64,000 nucleotides of DNA, from NCBI RefSeq assembly GCF_038502225.1, contig NC_091293.1, positions 3,112,289 through 3,176,288 of the forward strand, read 5' to 3'. The position numbers were made by a program, and so were the translations under genes. Source of the stretch: Cherax quadricarinatus. Its lineage: Eukaryota; Arthropoda; Malacostraca; Decapoda; Parastacidae. Positions within the stretch are counted from its first letter, which is position 1, and each line of letters starts with the position of its first letter. This document shows positions 28,462-42,487 of the stretch, in pieces. The notes under the pieces are model-generated. The model was not told the DNA's origin. It did not search any database and worked only from the letters and a program-made list of their open reading frames with translations.

Positions 28462-31400
28462 GGTGAGCACATACACTGCTGCTTGAGCACATACACTGCT
28501 GCTTGAGCACATACACTGCTGCTTGAGCACATACACTGCTGCTTGAGCACATACACTGCTGCTTGAGCACATACACTGCTGCTTGAGCACATACACTGCT
28601 GCTTGAGCACATACACTGCTGCTTGAGCACATACGCTGCTGGTTGAGCACATACACTGCTGCTTGAGCACTTACACTGCTGCTTGAGCACATACACTGCT
28701 GCTTGAGCACATACACTGCTGCTTGAACACATACACTGCTGCTTGAGCACATACACTGCTGCTTGAGCACATACACTGCTGTTTGAGCACATACACTGCT
28801 GCTTGAGCACATACACTGCTGCTTGAGCACATACACTGCTGCTTGAGCACATACACTGCTGCTTGAGCACATACACTGCTGCTTGAACACAAACACTGAT
28901 GCTTGAGCACATACACTGCTGGTTGAGCACATACACTGCTGCTTGAGCACATACACTGCTGCTTGAGCACATACACTGCTGCTTGAGCACATATACTGCT
29001 GCTTGAGCACATACACTGCTGGTTGAGCACATACACTGCTGCTTAAGCACATACACTGCTCCTTGAGCACATACACTGCTGCTTGAGCACATACACTGCT
29101 GCTTGAGCACATACACTGCTGCTTGAGCACATACACTCATACACTGCTGCTTGAGCACATACACTGCTGCTTGAGCACATACACTGCTGGTTGAGCATAT
29201 ACACTGCTGCTTGAGCACATACACTGCTGGTTGAGCACATACACTGCTGGTTGAGCACATACACTACTGCTTGAGCACATACACTGCTGGTTGAGCACAT
29301 ACACTACTGCTTGAGCACATACACGGCTGCTTGAGCATATACACTGCTGCTTGAGCACATACACTGCTGCTTGAGCACATACACTGCTGCTTGAGCACAT
29401 ACACTGCTGCTTGAGCACATACACTGCTGCTTGAGCACATACACTGCTGCTTGAGCACATACACTGCTGCTTGAGCACATACACTGCTGCTTGAGCACAT
29501 ACACTGCTGCTTGAGTACATACACTGCTGGTTGAGCACATACACTGCTGCTTGAGCACATACACTGCTGCTTGAGCACATACACTGCTGCTTGAGCACAT
29601 ACACTGCTGCTTGAGCACATACACTGCTGCTTGAGCACATACACTGCTGCTTGAGCACATACACTGCTGCTTGAGCACATACACTGCTGTTTGAGCACAT
29701 ACACTGCTACTTGAGCACATACACTGCTGCTAGAGCATATACACTGTTGGTTGAGCACATACACTACTGGTTGAGCACATACACTGCTGGTTGAGCACAT
29801 ACACTGCTGGTTGAGCACATACACTGCTGGTTGAGCACATACGCTGCTGGTTGAGCACATACACTGCTGGTTGAGCACATACATTGCTGGTTGAGCACAT
29901 ACACTGCTGGTTGAGCACATACACTGCTGGTTGAGCACATACACTGCTGCTTGAGCACATACACTGCTGCTTGAGCACATACAGTGCTGCTTGAGCACAT
30001 ACACTGCTGCTTGAGCACATACACTACTGGTTGAGCACATACACTACTGGTTGAGCAAATACACTACTGGTTGAGCACATACACTGCTGGTTGAGCACAT
30101 ACACTGCTGGTTGAGCACATACACTTCTGGTTGAGCACATACACTGCTGCTTGAGCACATACACTGCTGGTTGAGCACATACACTGCTGTTTGAGCACAT
30201 ACACTGCAGGTTGAGGAAATACACTGCTGGTTGAGCACATACACTGCTGCTTGAGCACATACACTGCTGATTGAGCACATACACTGCTGCTTTAGCACAT
30301 ACACTGCTGCTTGAGCACATACACTACTGGTTGAGCACATACACTACTGGTTGAGCACATACACTGCTGCTTGAGCACATACACTGCTGCTTGAGCACAT
30401 GCACTGCTGCTTGAGCACATACACTGCTGTTTGAGCACATACACTGCTGGTTGAGCACATACACTGCTGGTTGAGCATATACACTGCTGCTTGAGCACAT
30501 ACACTGCTGGTTGAGCACATACACTGCTGGTTGAGCACATACACTGCTGGTTGAGCACATACACTGCTGCTTGAGCACATACACTGCTGGTTGAGCACAT
30601 ACACTGCTGGTTGAGCACATACACTGCTGCTTGAGCACATACACTGCTGCTTGAGCACATACACTGCTGCTTGAGCACATACACTGCTGCTTGAGCACAT
30701 ACACTGCTGGTTGAGCACATACACTGCTGCTTGAGCACATACACTGCTGCTTGAGCACATACACTGCTGCTTGAGCACATACACTGCTGCTTGAGCACAT
30801 ACACTGCTGCTTGAGCACATACACTGCTGCTTGAGCACATACACTGCTGCTTGAGCACATACACTGCTTCTTGAGCACATACACTGCTGCTTGAGCACAT
30901 ACACTGCTGCTTGAGCACATACACTGCTGCTTGAGCACATACACTGCTGGTTGAGCATATACACTGCTGCTTGAGCACATACACTGCTCCTTGAGCACAT
31001 ACACTGCGGCTTGAGCACATACACTGCTGGTTGAGCACATACACTACTGCTTGAGCACATACACTGCTGCTTGAGCACATACACTGCTGCTTGAGCACAT
31101 ACACTGCTGCTTGAGCACATACACTGCTGCTTGAGCACATACACTGCTGCTTGAGCACATACACTGCTGCCTGAGCACATACACTACTGTTTGAGCACAT
31201 ACACTGCTACTTGAGCACATACACTGCTGCTTGAGCATATACACTGCTTCTTGAGCACATACACCACTGGTTGAGCACATACATTGCTGGTTGAGCGCAT
31301 ACACTGCGGCTTGAGCACATACACTGCTGCTTGAGCACATACACTGCGGCTTGAGCACATACACTGCTGGTTGAGCACATACACTACTGCTTGAGCACAT

Positions 31401-34400
31401 ACACTGCTGCTTGAGCACATACACTGCTGCTTGAGCACATACACTGCTGCTTGAGCACATACACTGCTGCTTGAGCACATACACTGCTGCTTGAGCACAT
31501 ACACTGCTGCCTGAGCACATACACTACTGTTTGAGCACATACACTGCTACTTGAGCACATACACTGCTGCTTGAGCATATACACTGCTTCTTGAGCACAT
31601 ACACTACTGGTTGAGCACATACACTGCTGGTTCAGCGCATACACTGCTGCTTGAGCACATACACTACTGGATGAGCACATACACTGCTGGTTGAGCACAT
31701 ACACTGCTGGTTGAGCACATACACTACTGGTTGAGCACATACACTGCTGGGTGAGCACATACACTGCTGCTTGAGCACATACACTGCTGCTTGAGCACAT
31801 ACACTGCTGCTTGAGCACATACACTGCTGCTTGAGCACATACACTACTGGTTGAGCACATACACTGCTGGTTGAGCACATACACTGCTGGTTGAGCACAT
31901 ACACTACTGGTTGAGCGCATACACTACTGGTTGAGCACATACACTGCTGGTTGAGCACATACACTGCTGGTTGAGCGCATACACTACTGGTTGAGCACAT
32001 ACACTGCTGGTTGAGCACATACACTGCTGGTTGAGCACATACACTGCTGGTTGAGCACATACACTGCTGGTTGAGCACATACACTGCTGGTTGAGCACAT
32101 ACACTGCTGGTTGAGCACATACACTGCTGGATGAGCACATACACTGCTGCTTGAGCACATACACTGCTGCATGAGCACATACACTGCTGCTTGAGCACAT
32201 ACAGTGCTGCTTGAGCACATACACTGCTGCTTGAGCACATACACAGCTGCTTGAGCACATACACTACTGGTTGAGCACATACACTACTGGTTGAGCAAAT
32301 ACACTACTGGTTGAGCACATACACTGCTGGTTGAGCACATACACTGCTGGTTGAGCACATACACTACTGGTTGAGCAAATACACAGCTGCTTGAGCACAT
32401 ACACTGCTGGTTGAGCACATACACTGCTGCTTGAGCACATACACTGCTGGTTGAGCACATACACTGCTGCTTGAGCACATACACTGCTGGTTGAGCACAT
32501 ACACTGCTGCTTGAGCACATACACTGCTGCTTGAGCACATACACTGCTGCTTGAGCACATACACTACTGGTTGAGCACATACACTACTGGTTGAGCATAT
32601 ACACTGCTGCTTGAGCACATACACTGCTGCTTGAGCACATGCACTGCTGCTTGAGCACATACACTGCTGTTTGAGCACATACACTGCTGGTTGAGCACAT
32701 ACACTGCTGGTTGAGCATATACACTGCTGCTTGAGCACATACACTGCTGGTTGAGCACATACACTGCTGGTTGAGCACATACACTGCTGCTTGAGCACAT
32801 ACACTGCTGCTTGAGCACATACACTGCTGCTTTAGCACATACACTGCTGCTTGAGCACATACACTACTGCTTGAGCACATACAATGCTGCTTGAGCACAT
32901 ACACTGCTGCTTGAGCACATACACTGCTGCTTGAGCACATACACTGCTGCTTGAGCACATACGCTGCTGCTTGAGCACATACACTGCTGCTTGAGCACAT
33001 ACACTGCTGGTTGAGCACATACACTGCTGCTTGAGCACATACACTGCTGCTTGAGCACATACACTGCTGCTTGAGCACATACACTGCTGCTTGAGCACAT
33101 ACACTGCTGCTTGAGCACATACACTGCTCCTTTAGCACATACACTGCTGCTTGAGCACATACACTGCTGCTTGAGCACATACACTGCTGCTTGAGCACAT
33201 ACACTGCTGCTTGAGCACATACACTGCTGCTTGAGCACATACACTGCTGCTTGAGCACATACACTGCTGTCTGAGCACATACACTGCTGCTTGAGCACAT
33301 ACACTCCTGTTTAAGCACATACACTGCTGCTTGAGCACATACACTGCTGCTTGAGCATATACACTTCTGCTTGAGCACATACACTACTGGTTGAGCACAT
33401 ACACTGCTGGTTGAGCACAAACACTGCTGGTTGAGCACATCCACTGCTGCTTGAGCACATACCATGCTGCTTGAGCACATACACTGCTGCTTGAGCACAT
33501 ACACTGCTGCTTGAGCACATACACTGCTGCTTGAGCACATACACTGCTGCTTGAGCACATACACTGCTGCTTGAGCACATACACTGCTGCTTGAGCACAT
33601 ACACTGCTGTTTGAGCACATACACTGCTGCTTGAGCACATACACTGCTGCTTGAGCATATACACTGCTGCTTGAGCACATACACTACTGGTTGAGCACAT
33701 ACACTGCTGGTTGAGCGCATACACTGCAGCTTGAGCACATACTCTACTGGTTGAGCACATACACTAGTGGTAGAGCACATACACTGCTGGTTGAGCACAT
33801 ACACTGCTGGTTGAGCACATACACTGCTGCTTGAGCACATACACTGCTGCTTGAGCACATACACTGCTGCTTGAGCACATACACTGCTGCTTGAGCACAT
33901 ACACTGCTGCTTGAGCACATACACTGCTGCTTGAGCACATACACTGCTGCTTGAGCACATACACTGCTGCTTGAGCACATACACTACTGGTTGAGCACAT
34001 ACACTGCTGGTTGAGCACATACACTGCTGGTTGAGCACATACACTACTGGTTGAGCGCTTACACTACTGGTTGAGCACATACACTGCTGGTTGAGCACAT
34101 ACACTGCTGGTTGAGCTCATACACTACTGGTTGAGCACATACACTGCTGGTTGAGCACATACACTGCTGGTTGAGCTCATAAACTGCTGGTTGAGCACAA
34201 TCACTGCTGCTTGAGCACATACACTGCTGCTTGAGCACATACACTGCTGCTTGAGCACATACACTGCTGCTTGAGCACATACAGTGCTGCTTGAGCACAT
34301 ACACTGCTGCTTGAGCACATACACTGCTGCTTGAGCACATACACTACTGGTTGAGCACATACACTACTGGTTGAGCAAATACACTACTGGTTGAGCACAT

Positions 34401-37400
34401 ACACTGCTGGTTGAGCACATACACTGCTGGTTGAGCACATACACTGCTGCTTGAGCACATACACTGCTGCTTGAGCACATACACTGCTGGTTGAGCTTAT
34501 ACACTGCTGCTTGAGCACATACACTGCTGGTTGAGCACATACACTGCTGGTTGAGCACATACACTGCTGCTTGAGCACATACACTGCTGGTTGAGCACAT
34601 ACACTGCTGCTTTAGCACATACACTGCTGCTTGAGCACATACACTACTGGTTGAGCACATACACTACTGGTTGAGCACATACACTACTGCTTGAGCACAT
34701 ACACTGCTGCTTGAGCACATACACTGCTGCTTGAGCACGTAAACTGCTTGGTGAGCACATACACTGCTGCTTGAGCACATACACTCCTGGTGAACACATG
34801 CACTGTTGCTTGAGGACATACACTGCTGATGGAGCACATACACTGCTGCTTGAGCAAATACACTGCTGCTTGAGCACATACACTGCTGCTTGACACATAC
34901 ACTGCTGCTTGAGCACATACACTGCTGGATGAGCACATACACTGCTGCTTGAGCACATACACAGCTGCTTGAGCACATACACTGCTGCTTGAGCAAATAC
35001 ACTGCTGCTTGAGGACATACACTGCTGCTTGAGCACATAAACTGCTGGTTGAGCACATACACTGCAGGTTGAGCACATACACTGCTGGTTGAGCACATAC
35101 ACTGCTGGTTGAGCACAAACACTGCTGGTTGAGCACATACACTGCTGGTTGAGCACATACACTACTGGTTGAGCATATGCACAACTGGTTGAGCACATAC
35201 ACTGCTGGTTGAGCACATGCACTGCTGGTTGAGCACATACACTGCTGGTTGAGCACATACACTACTGGTTGAGCACATACACTACTGGTTGAGCACATAC
35301 ACTACTGGTTGAGCACATATACTGCTGGTTGAGCACATACACTATTGGTTGAGCACATACACTACTGGTTGAGCACATGCACAACTGGTTGAGCACATAC
35401 ACTGCTGGTTGAGCACATACACTGCTGGTTGAGCACATACAGTGCTGCTTGAGCACATACACTGCTGCATGAGCACATACACTGCTGCTTGAGCACATAC
35501 ACTACTGGTTGAGGACATACACTACTGGATTAGCACATACACTGCTGCTTGAGCACATACACTGCTGGTTGAGCACATACACTACTGGTTGAGCACATAC
35601 ACTGCTGGTTGAGCACATACACTGCTGGTTGAGCACATACACTGCTGGTTGAGCACATACACTGCTGGTTGAGCACATACACTGCTGCTTGAGCACATAC
35701 ACTGCTGGTTGAGAACATACACTGCTGCTTTAGCGCATACACTGCTGCTTGAGCACATACACTACTGGTTGAGCACATACACTACTGGTTGAGCACATAC
35801 ACTACTGGTTGAGCACATACACTGCTGGTTGAGCACATACACTGATGCTTGAGCACATACACTGCTGCTTTAGCACATACACTGCTGCTTGAGCACATAC
35901 ACTGCTGCTTGAGCACATACACTGCTGCTTGACACATACACTGCTGCTTGAGCACATACACTGCTGTTTGAGCACATACACTGCTGCTTGAGCACATACA
36001 CTGCTGCTTGAGCACATACACTGCTGCTTGAGCACATACACTGCTGCTTGAGCACATACACCCCTGGTTGAGCACATACACTGCTGGTTGAGCACATACA
36101 CTGCTGGTTGAGCACGTACACTACTGGTTGAGCACATACACTACTGGTTGAGCACATACACTACTGGTTGAGCACATACACTGCTGGTTGAGCACATACC
36201 CTACTGGTTGAGCACATACACTACTGGTTGAGCACATACACTACTGGTTGAGCACATACACTGCTGGTTGAGCACATACACTACTGGTTGAGCACATACA
36301 CTGCTGGTTGAGCACATACACTACTGGTTGAGCACATACACTGCTGGTTGAGCACATACACTACTGGTTGAGCACATACACTGCTGGTTGAGCACATACA
36401 CTGCTGGTTGAGCACATACACTGCTGGTTGAGCATATACATTGCTGGTTGAGCACATACACTGCTGGTTGAGCACATACACTGCTGGTTGAGCACATACA
36501 CTGCTGGTTGAGCACATACACTACTGGTTGAGCACATACACTGCTGGTTGAGCACATACACTACTGGTTGAGCACATACACTGCTGGTTGAGCACATACA
36601 CTACTGGTTGAGCACATACACTGCTCGTTGAGCACATACACTACTGGTTGAGCACATACACTGCTGGTTGAGCACATACACTACTGGTTGAGCACATACG
36701 TTGCTGGTTGAGCACATACACTACTGATGGAGCACATACACTGCTGATTGAGCACAAACACTACTGGTTGAGCACATACGTTGCTGGTTGAGCACATACA
36801 CTGCTGGTTGAACACATACACTACTAGTTGAGCACATACGTTGCTGGTTGAGCACATACACTACTGATGGAGCACATACGTTGCTGGTTGAGCACATACA
36901 CTACTGTTTGAGCACATACGTTGCTGGTTGAGCACATACACTGCTGATTGAGCACAAACACTGCTGATTGAACACATACATTACTGGTTGAGCACATACA
37001 CTGCTGGTTGAGCACATACACTGCTGGTTGAGCACATACACTGCTGGTTGAGCACATACACTGCTGGTTGACCACATACACTACTGGTTGAGCACATACA
37101 CTACTGGTTGAGCACATACACTACTGGTTGAGCACATACACTGCTGATTGAGCACAAACACTACAGGTTGAGCACATACACTACTGATGGAGCACATACA
37201 CTGCTGGTTGAGCACATACACTACTGGTTGAGCACATACACTAGTGGTTGAGCACATACACTGCTGGTTGACCACATACACTACTGGTTGAACACATACA
37301 CTACTGGTTGAGCACATACACTGCTGGTTGAGCACAAACACTGCTTGTTGAGCACATACACTGCTGGTTGAGCACATACACTGCTGGTTGACCACATACA

Positions 37401-38858
37401 CTACTGGTTGAGCACATACACTACTGGTTGAGCACATACACTACTGGTTGAGCACATACACTACTGATGGAGCACATACACTGCTGATTGAGCACAAACA
37501 CTACTGGTTGAGCACATACGTTGCTGGTTGAGCACATACACTACTGTTTGAGCACATACGTTGCTGGTTGAGCACATACACTGCTGATTGAGCACAAACA
37601 CTGCTGCTTGAGCACATACACCCCTGGTTGAGCACATACACTGCTGGTTGAGCACATACACTGCTGGTTGAGCACATACACTGCTGGTTGAGCACATACA
37701 CTGCTGGTTGAGCACATACACTACTGCTTGAGCACATACACTGCTGCTTGAGCACATACACTGCTGCTTGAGCACATACACTGCTGCTTGAGCACATACA
37801 CTGCTGCTTGAGCACATACACTGCTGCTTGAGCACATACACTGCTGCTTGAGCACATACACTGCTGCTTGAGCACATACACTGCTGCTTGAGCACATACA
37901 CTGCTGGTTGAGCACATACACTGCTGCTTGAGCACATACACTGCTGCTTGAGCACATACACTGCTGCTTGAGCACATACACTGCTGCTTGAGCACATACA
38001 CTGCTGCTTGAGCACATACACTGCTGCTTGAGCACATACACTGCTACTTGAGCACATACACTGCTGCTTGAGCATATACACTGCTTCTTGAGCACATACA
38101 CTACTGGTTGAGCACATACACTGCTGGTTGAGCGCATACACTGCTGCTTGAGCACATACACTACTGGTTGAGCACATACACTGCTGGTTGAGCACATACA
38201 CTGCTGGTTGAGCACATACACTGCTGGTTGAGCACATACACTGCTGGTTGAGCACATACACTACTGGTTGAGCACATACACTGCTGGTTGAGCACATACA
38301 CTACTGGTTGAGCACATACACTGCTGGTTGAGCACATACACTGCTGCTTGAGCACATACACTGCTGCTTGAGCACATACACTGCTGCTTGAGCACATACA
38401 CTGCTGCTTGAGCACATACACTGCTGGTTGAGCACATACACTGCTGCTTGAGCACATACACTGCTGCTTGAGCACATACACTGCTGATTGAGCACATACA
38501 CTGCTGCTTTAGCACATACACTACTGATTGAGCACATACACTACTGGTTGAGCACATACACTGCTGCTTGAGCACATACACTACTGCTTGAGCACATACA
38601 CTGCTGCTTGAGCACATACACTGCTGCTTGAGCACATACACTGCTGCTTGAGCACATACACTGCAGCTTGAGCACATACACTGCTGCTTGAGCACATACA
38701 CTGTTGCTTGAGCACATACACTGCTGATGGAGCACATACACTGCTGCTTGAGCAAATACCCTGCTGCTTGAGCACATACACTGCTGCTTGACACATACAC
38801 TGCTGCTTGAGCACATACACTGCTGCTTGAGCACATACACTGCTGCTTGAGCACATAC
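28462..38858 (-). repeat. 20-bp satellite array, about 520 copies
   Basis: The unit TTGAGCACATACACTGCTGC (plus strand) repeats with almost perfect 20-bp register for 10.4 kb. Main variants are ..CTGCTGG and ..CTACTGG, with occasional changes such as CAAAT, CATAT, TTTAG or GCGCAT. Register breaks occur at about 29131, 34790, and at 18-bp units near 34893, 35931 and 38791. Rare variants recur in the same order at long range (2,240, 2,080 and 340 bp), so larger blocks were duplicated. Three reading frames on the minus strand lack stops in the consensus, producing false long ORFs. Confidence 0.97.
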
Positions 38859-38958
38859 NNNNNNNNNNNNNNNNNNNNNNNNNNNNNNNNNNNNNNNNNN
38901 NNNNNNNNNNNNNNNNNNNNNNNNNNNNNNNNNNNNNNNNNNNNNNNNNNNNNNNNNN
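38859..38958. other. Assembly gap of 100 N
   Basis: Exactly 100 N, a conventional placeholder, directly at the end of the satellite. The real length of the missing piece, and thus of the array, is unknown. Confidence 0.99.
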
Positions 38959-39105
38959 TTTGTTGAGTCCTTACATGAATCTTAGTCTTGGCTTTGTTTC
39001 TGTAGATGACTGCCTGTCTCAGTATATTGTGAAATGCTCTAAATTTTTCATTACACTCATGACTTGACCTGACCTTTTCCTCCTCCCCTCCTTTCCCGTT
39101 GACCT
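38959..39105 (+). pseudogene. Penelope-like element PLE2, endonuclease C-terminus
   Basis: The plus strand encodes MNLSLGFVSVDDCLSQYIVK (38974-39033), matching the last residues of the PLE1 GIY-YIG protein (MNLSPGFVSVDAFLSHYIVK on the minus strand near 10290-10250). The rest of the element lies in or beyond the gap. The 3' UTR continues to 39105, where an RTE-like element is inserted. Confidence 0.8.
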
Positions 39106-41560
39106 ATTTTTTTTTTTATTATCACACTGGCCGATTCCCACCAAGGCAGGGTGGCCCGAAAAAGAAAAACTTTCACCATCATTCACTCCATCACTGTCTT
39201 GCCAGAAGGGTGCTTTACACTACAGTTTTTAAACTGCAACATTAACACCCCTCCTTCAGAGTGCAGGCACTGTACTTCCCATCTCCAGGACTCAAGTCCG
39301 GCCTGCCGGTTTCCCTGAATCCCTTCATAAATGTTACTTTGCTCACACTCCAACAGCACGTCAAGTATTAAAAACCATTTGTCTCCATTCACTCCTATCA
39401 AACACGCTCACGCATGCCTGCTGGAAGTCCAAGCCCCTCGCACACAAAACCTCCTTTACCCCCTCCCTCCAACCCTTCCTAGGCCGACCCCTACCCCGCC
39501 TTCCTTCCACTACAGACTGATACACTCTTCAAGTCATTCTGTTTCGCTCCATTCTCTCTACATGTCCGAACCACCTCAACAACCCTTCCTCAGCCCTCTG
39601 GACAACAGTTTTGGTAATCCCGCACCTCCTCCTAACTTCCAAACTACGAATTCTCTGCATTATATTCACACCACACATTGCCCTCAGACATGACATCTCC
39701 ACTGCCTCCAGCCTTCTCCTCGCTGCAACATTCATCACCCACGCTTCACACCCATATAAGAGCGTTGGTAAAACTATACTCTCATACATTCCCCTCTTTG
39801 CCTCCAAGGACAAAGTTCTTTGTCTCCACAGACTCCTAAGTGCACCACTCACTCTTTTTCCCTCATCAATTCTATGATTCACCTCATCTTTCATAGACCC
39901 ATCCGCTGACACGTCCACTCCCAAATATCTGAATACGTTCACCTCCTCCATACTCTCTCCCTCCAATCTGATATTCAATCTTTCATCACCTAATCTTTTT
40001 GTTATCCTCATAACCTTACTCTTTCCTGTATTCACCTTTAATTTTCTTCTTTTGCACACCCTACCAAATTCATCCACCAATCTCTGCAACTTCTCTTCAG
40101 AATCTCCCAAGAGCACAGTGTCATCAGCAAAGAGCAGCTGTGACAACTCCCATTTTGTGTGTGATTCTTTATCTTTTAACTCCACGCCTCTTGCCAAGAC
40201 CCTCGCATTTACTTCTCTTACAACCCCATCTATAAATATATTAAACAACCACGGTGACATCACACATCCTTGTCTAAGGCCTACCTTTACTGGGAAAAAA
40301 TTTCCCTCTTTCCTACATACTCTAACTTGAGCCTCACTATCCTCGTAAAAACTCTTCACTGCTTTCAGTAACCTACCTCCTACACCATACACTTGCAACA
40401 TCTGCCACATTGCCCCCCTATCCACCCTGTCATACGCCTTTTCCAAATCCATAAATGCCACAAAGACCTCTTTAGCCTTATCTAAATACTGTTCACTTAT
40501 ATGTTTCACTGTAAACACCTGGTCCACACACCCCCTACCTTTCCTAAAGCCTCCTTGTTCATCTGCTATCCTATTCTCCGTCTTACTCTTAATTCTTTCA
40601 ATTATAACTCTACCATATACCTTACCAGGTACACTCAACAGACTTATCCCCCTATAATTTTTGCACTCTCTTTTATCCCCTTTGCCTTTATACAAAGGAA
40701 CTATGCATGCTCTCTGCCAATCCCTAGGTACCTTACCCTCTTCCATACATTTATTAAATAATTGCACCAACCACTCCAAAACTATATCCCCACCTGCTTT
40801 TAACATTTCTATCTTTATCCCATCAATCCCGGCTGCCTTACCCCCTTTCATTTTACCTACTGCCTCACGAACTTCCCCCACACTCACAACTGGCTCTTCC
40901 TCACTCCTACAAGATGTTATTCCTCCTTGCCCTATACACGAAATCACAGCTTCCCTATCTTCATCAACATTTAACAATTCCTCAAAATATTCCCTCCATC
41001 TTCCCAATACCTCTAACTCTCCATTTAATAACTCTCCTCTCCTATTTTTAACTGACAAATCCATTTGTTCTCTAGGCTTTCTTAACTTGTTAATCTCACT
41101 CCAAAACTTTTTCTTATTTTCAACAAAATTTGTTGATAACATCTCACCCACTCTCTCATTTGCTCTCTTTTTACATTGCTTCACCACTCTCTTAACTTCT
41201 CTCTTTTTCTCCATATACTCTTCCCTCCTTGCATCACTTCTACTTTGTAAAAACTTCTCATATGCTAACTTTTTCTCCCTTACTACTCTCTTTACATCAT
41301 CATTCCACCAATCGCTCCTCTTCCCTCCTGCACCCACTTTCCTGTAACCACAAACTTCTGCTGAACACTCTAACACTACATTTTTAAACCTAGCCCATAC
41401 CTCTTCGACCCCATTGCCTATGCTCTCATTAGCCCATCTATCCTCCAATAGCTGTTTATATCTTACCCTAACTGCCTCCTCTTTTAGTTTATAAACCTTC
41501 ACCTCTCTCTTCCCTGATGCTTCTATTCTCCTTGTATCCCATCTTGTATCCCGTTGACCT
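39094..41560 (-). mobile_element. RTE-like non-LTR retrotransposon with 12-bp target duplication
   Basis: The element (39106-41548) is flanked by identical TCCCGTTGACCT at 39094-39105 and 41549-41560. On the minus strand it runs from a 5'-truncated coding region to a 3' UTR with CCACCCTGCCTTGGTGGGAA and CGGCCAGTGTGATAAT, then a poly(A)-like end (T-run at 39106-39117 on the plus strand). It sits inside the 3' UTR of PLE2, whose sequence resumes at 41561. Confidence 0.95.
39361..41548 (-). pseudogene. RTE-clade reverse transcriptase, 5'-truncated, one nonsense codon
   Basis: The minus-strand frame is open from the truncation point. RT motifs by residue from the first ATG (41502): NYRGISLLS at 282-290, FMDLEKAYDRVD at 350-361, GLRQGCVMSP at 408-417 and FADD at 458-461 (intact). 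Then comes the RTE C-terminal part with LLYGCEAWVMN and RWFGHVERM. An in-frame TGA at 39529-39531 precedes 55 more sense codons (RVYQSVVEGRRGRGRPRKGW) and the probable natural stop at 39361-39363. The TGA lies where CGA (Arg) is the simplest ancestor, a CpG-type change. The endonuclease is missing. Confidence 0.88.
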
Positions 41561-42045
41561 GTCTTCCATATTTCCTATGCCTGTTTTGCCTTACAACTTT
41601 CTTGACTTACTGCAGTCCTACTCTGCTCCTTTGGGGTAGGTGTTAGTGTTGAGTTACTTTGGTATCCATTGCCTTGAATTACATATCAGACAGTGGATAA
41701 CAGGAGGCCTACTAACCCAGTATGGGAAGTAGACCTGCTGCTATGTGATCTATTCTTTTGTCATTATATACAACTAATATGACAAATTCATTTGCTACTA
41801 TTATACATACCACTATTTTATAGCTAGTACTACTACCTCAACTATTTCATTACCACCACTACCATTGCCATTAGTTCCACTACTCTCTCCATCCCTCTTC
41901 ATTCTCCTGACTTGTTTTCTGTTGTCTGATTTTTCTCTCTTAGTTTAGACTTGACAGTGTTCTACGATGAGCCATAATGTCGTAAACTTCCTCTCCTAAG
42001 TGTGGATTGTTTGTGAATACTCTGTGATGTTTTTCTCCTGAGGTG
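41561..42045 (+). mobile_element. Penelope-like element PLE2, 3' UTR and decayed terminal repeat
   Basis: The sequence continues PLE2 after the RTE insertion. It has a CTA/TAC-rich stretch at about 41800-41870 and, at 41946-42020, text matching the PLE1 terminal repeat (GTCGTAAACTTCCTCTCCTA, GTGTGGATTGTTTGTGAAT). The hammerhead core of PLE1 is unrecognisable here (ATAATGTCG replaces GAAACGTCG), so the ribozyme is lost. Confidence 0.6.
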
Positions 42046-42400
42046 GAACAGTTTTTTTTAAGACATGTCCACTGCACTGTAAAGGAATATACTACAAGTG
42101 TTTTATTATTTTGTCTTATCAGTGACTAAAGTAAATGTCACAAAAATATTTGTATTGTAATCATTTTTTAATGTTAATGTGTTATGGTCAGGCTGTGAAT
42201 TGTGCAGTGTATTATATTTCTTCATCAACTTTGTCATACTTATTTGTATCTACTTATCATGTATGTTTTACAGTAGTGTGCATATTAATTGGGATGAGTA
42301 AATTTTGTGATTATCTCATGTGTCTTAGTCTCCAGCTTAATTAATGTAGTTTGGTTTCTTTTCTTTTCATAAGAGTTTGCTACTGACTTCTGGCAACCAT
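42046..42400. other. Unassigned A+T-rich spacer, probably 5' flank of the Tc1 element
   Basis: No frame is recognised. It may include the left end of the Tc1-like transposon, but I could not find a matching inverted terminal repeat by eye. Confidence 0.35.
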
Positions 42401-42487
42401 CCAGCTGTGGTTTTACCCTGTGACTCATCAGTGCTACAATAGCTGTTGTTCTGTAAAGCTATTCTTGCAAGTATACTTTGTGAGTGA

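Noticed and set aside
28427..38856. Dozens of long minus-strand frames (up to 506 codons) of a Cys/Gln/Ser-rich repeat protein
   Set aside because: All lie in the 20-bp satellite, overlap one another in three frames and have the same period. They exist because the unit lacks stops, not because of coding constraint.
40661..41347. 228-codon plus-strand frame
   Set aside because: Antisense shadow of the RTE reverse transcriptase on the minus strand.
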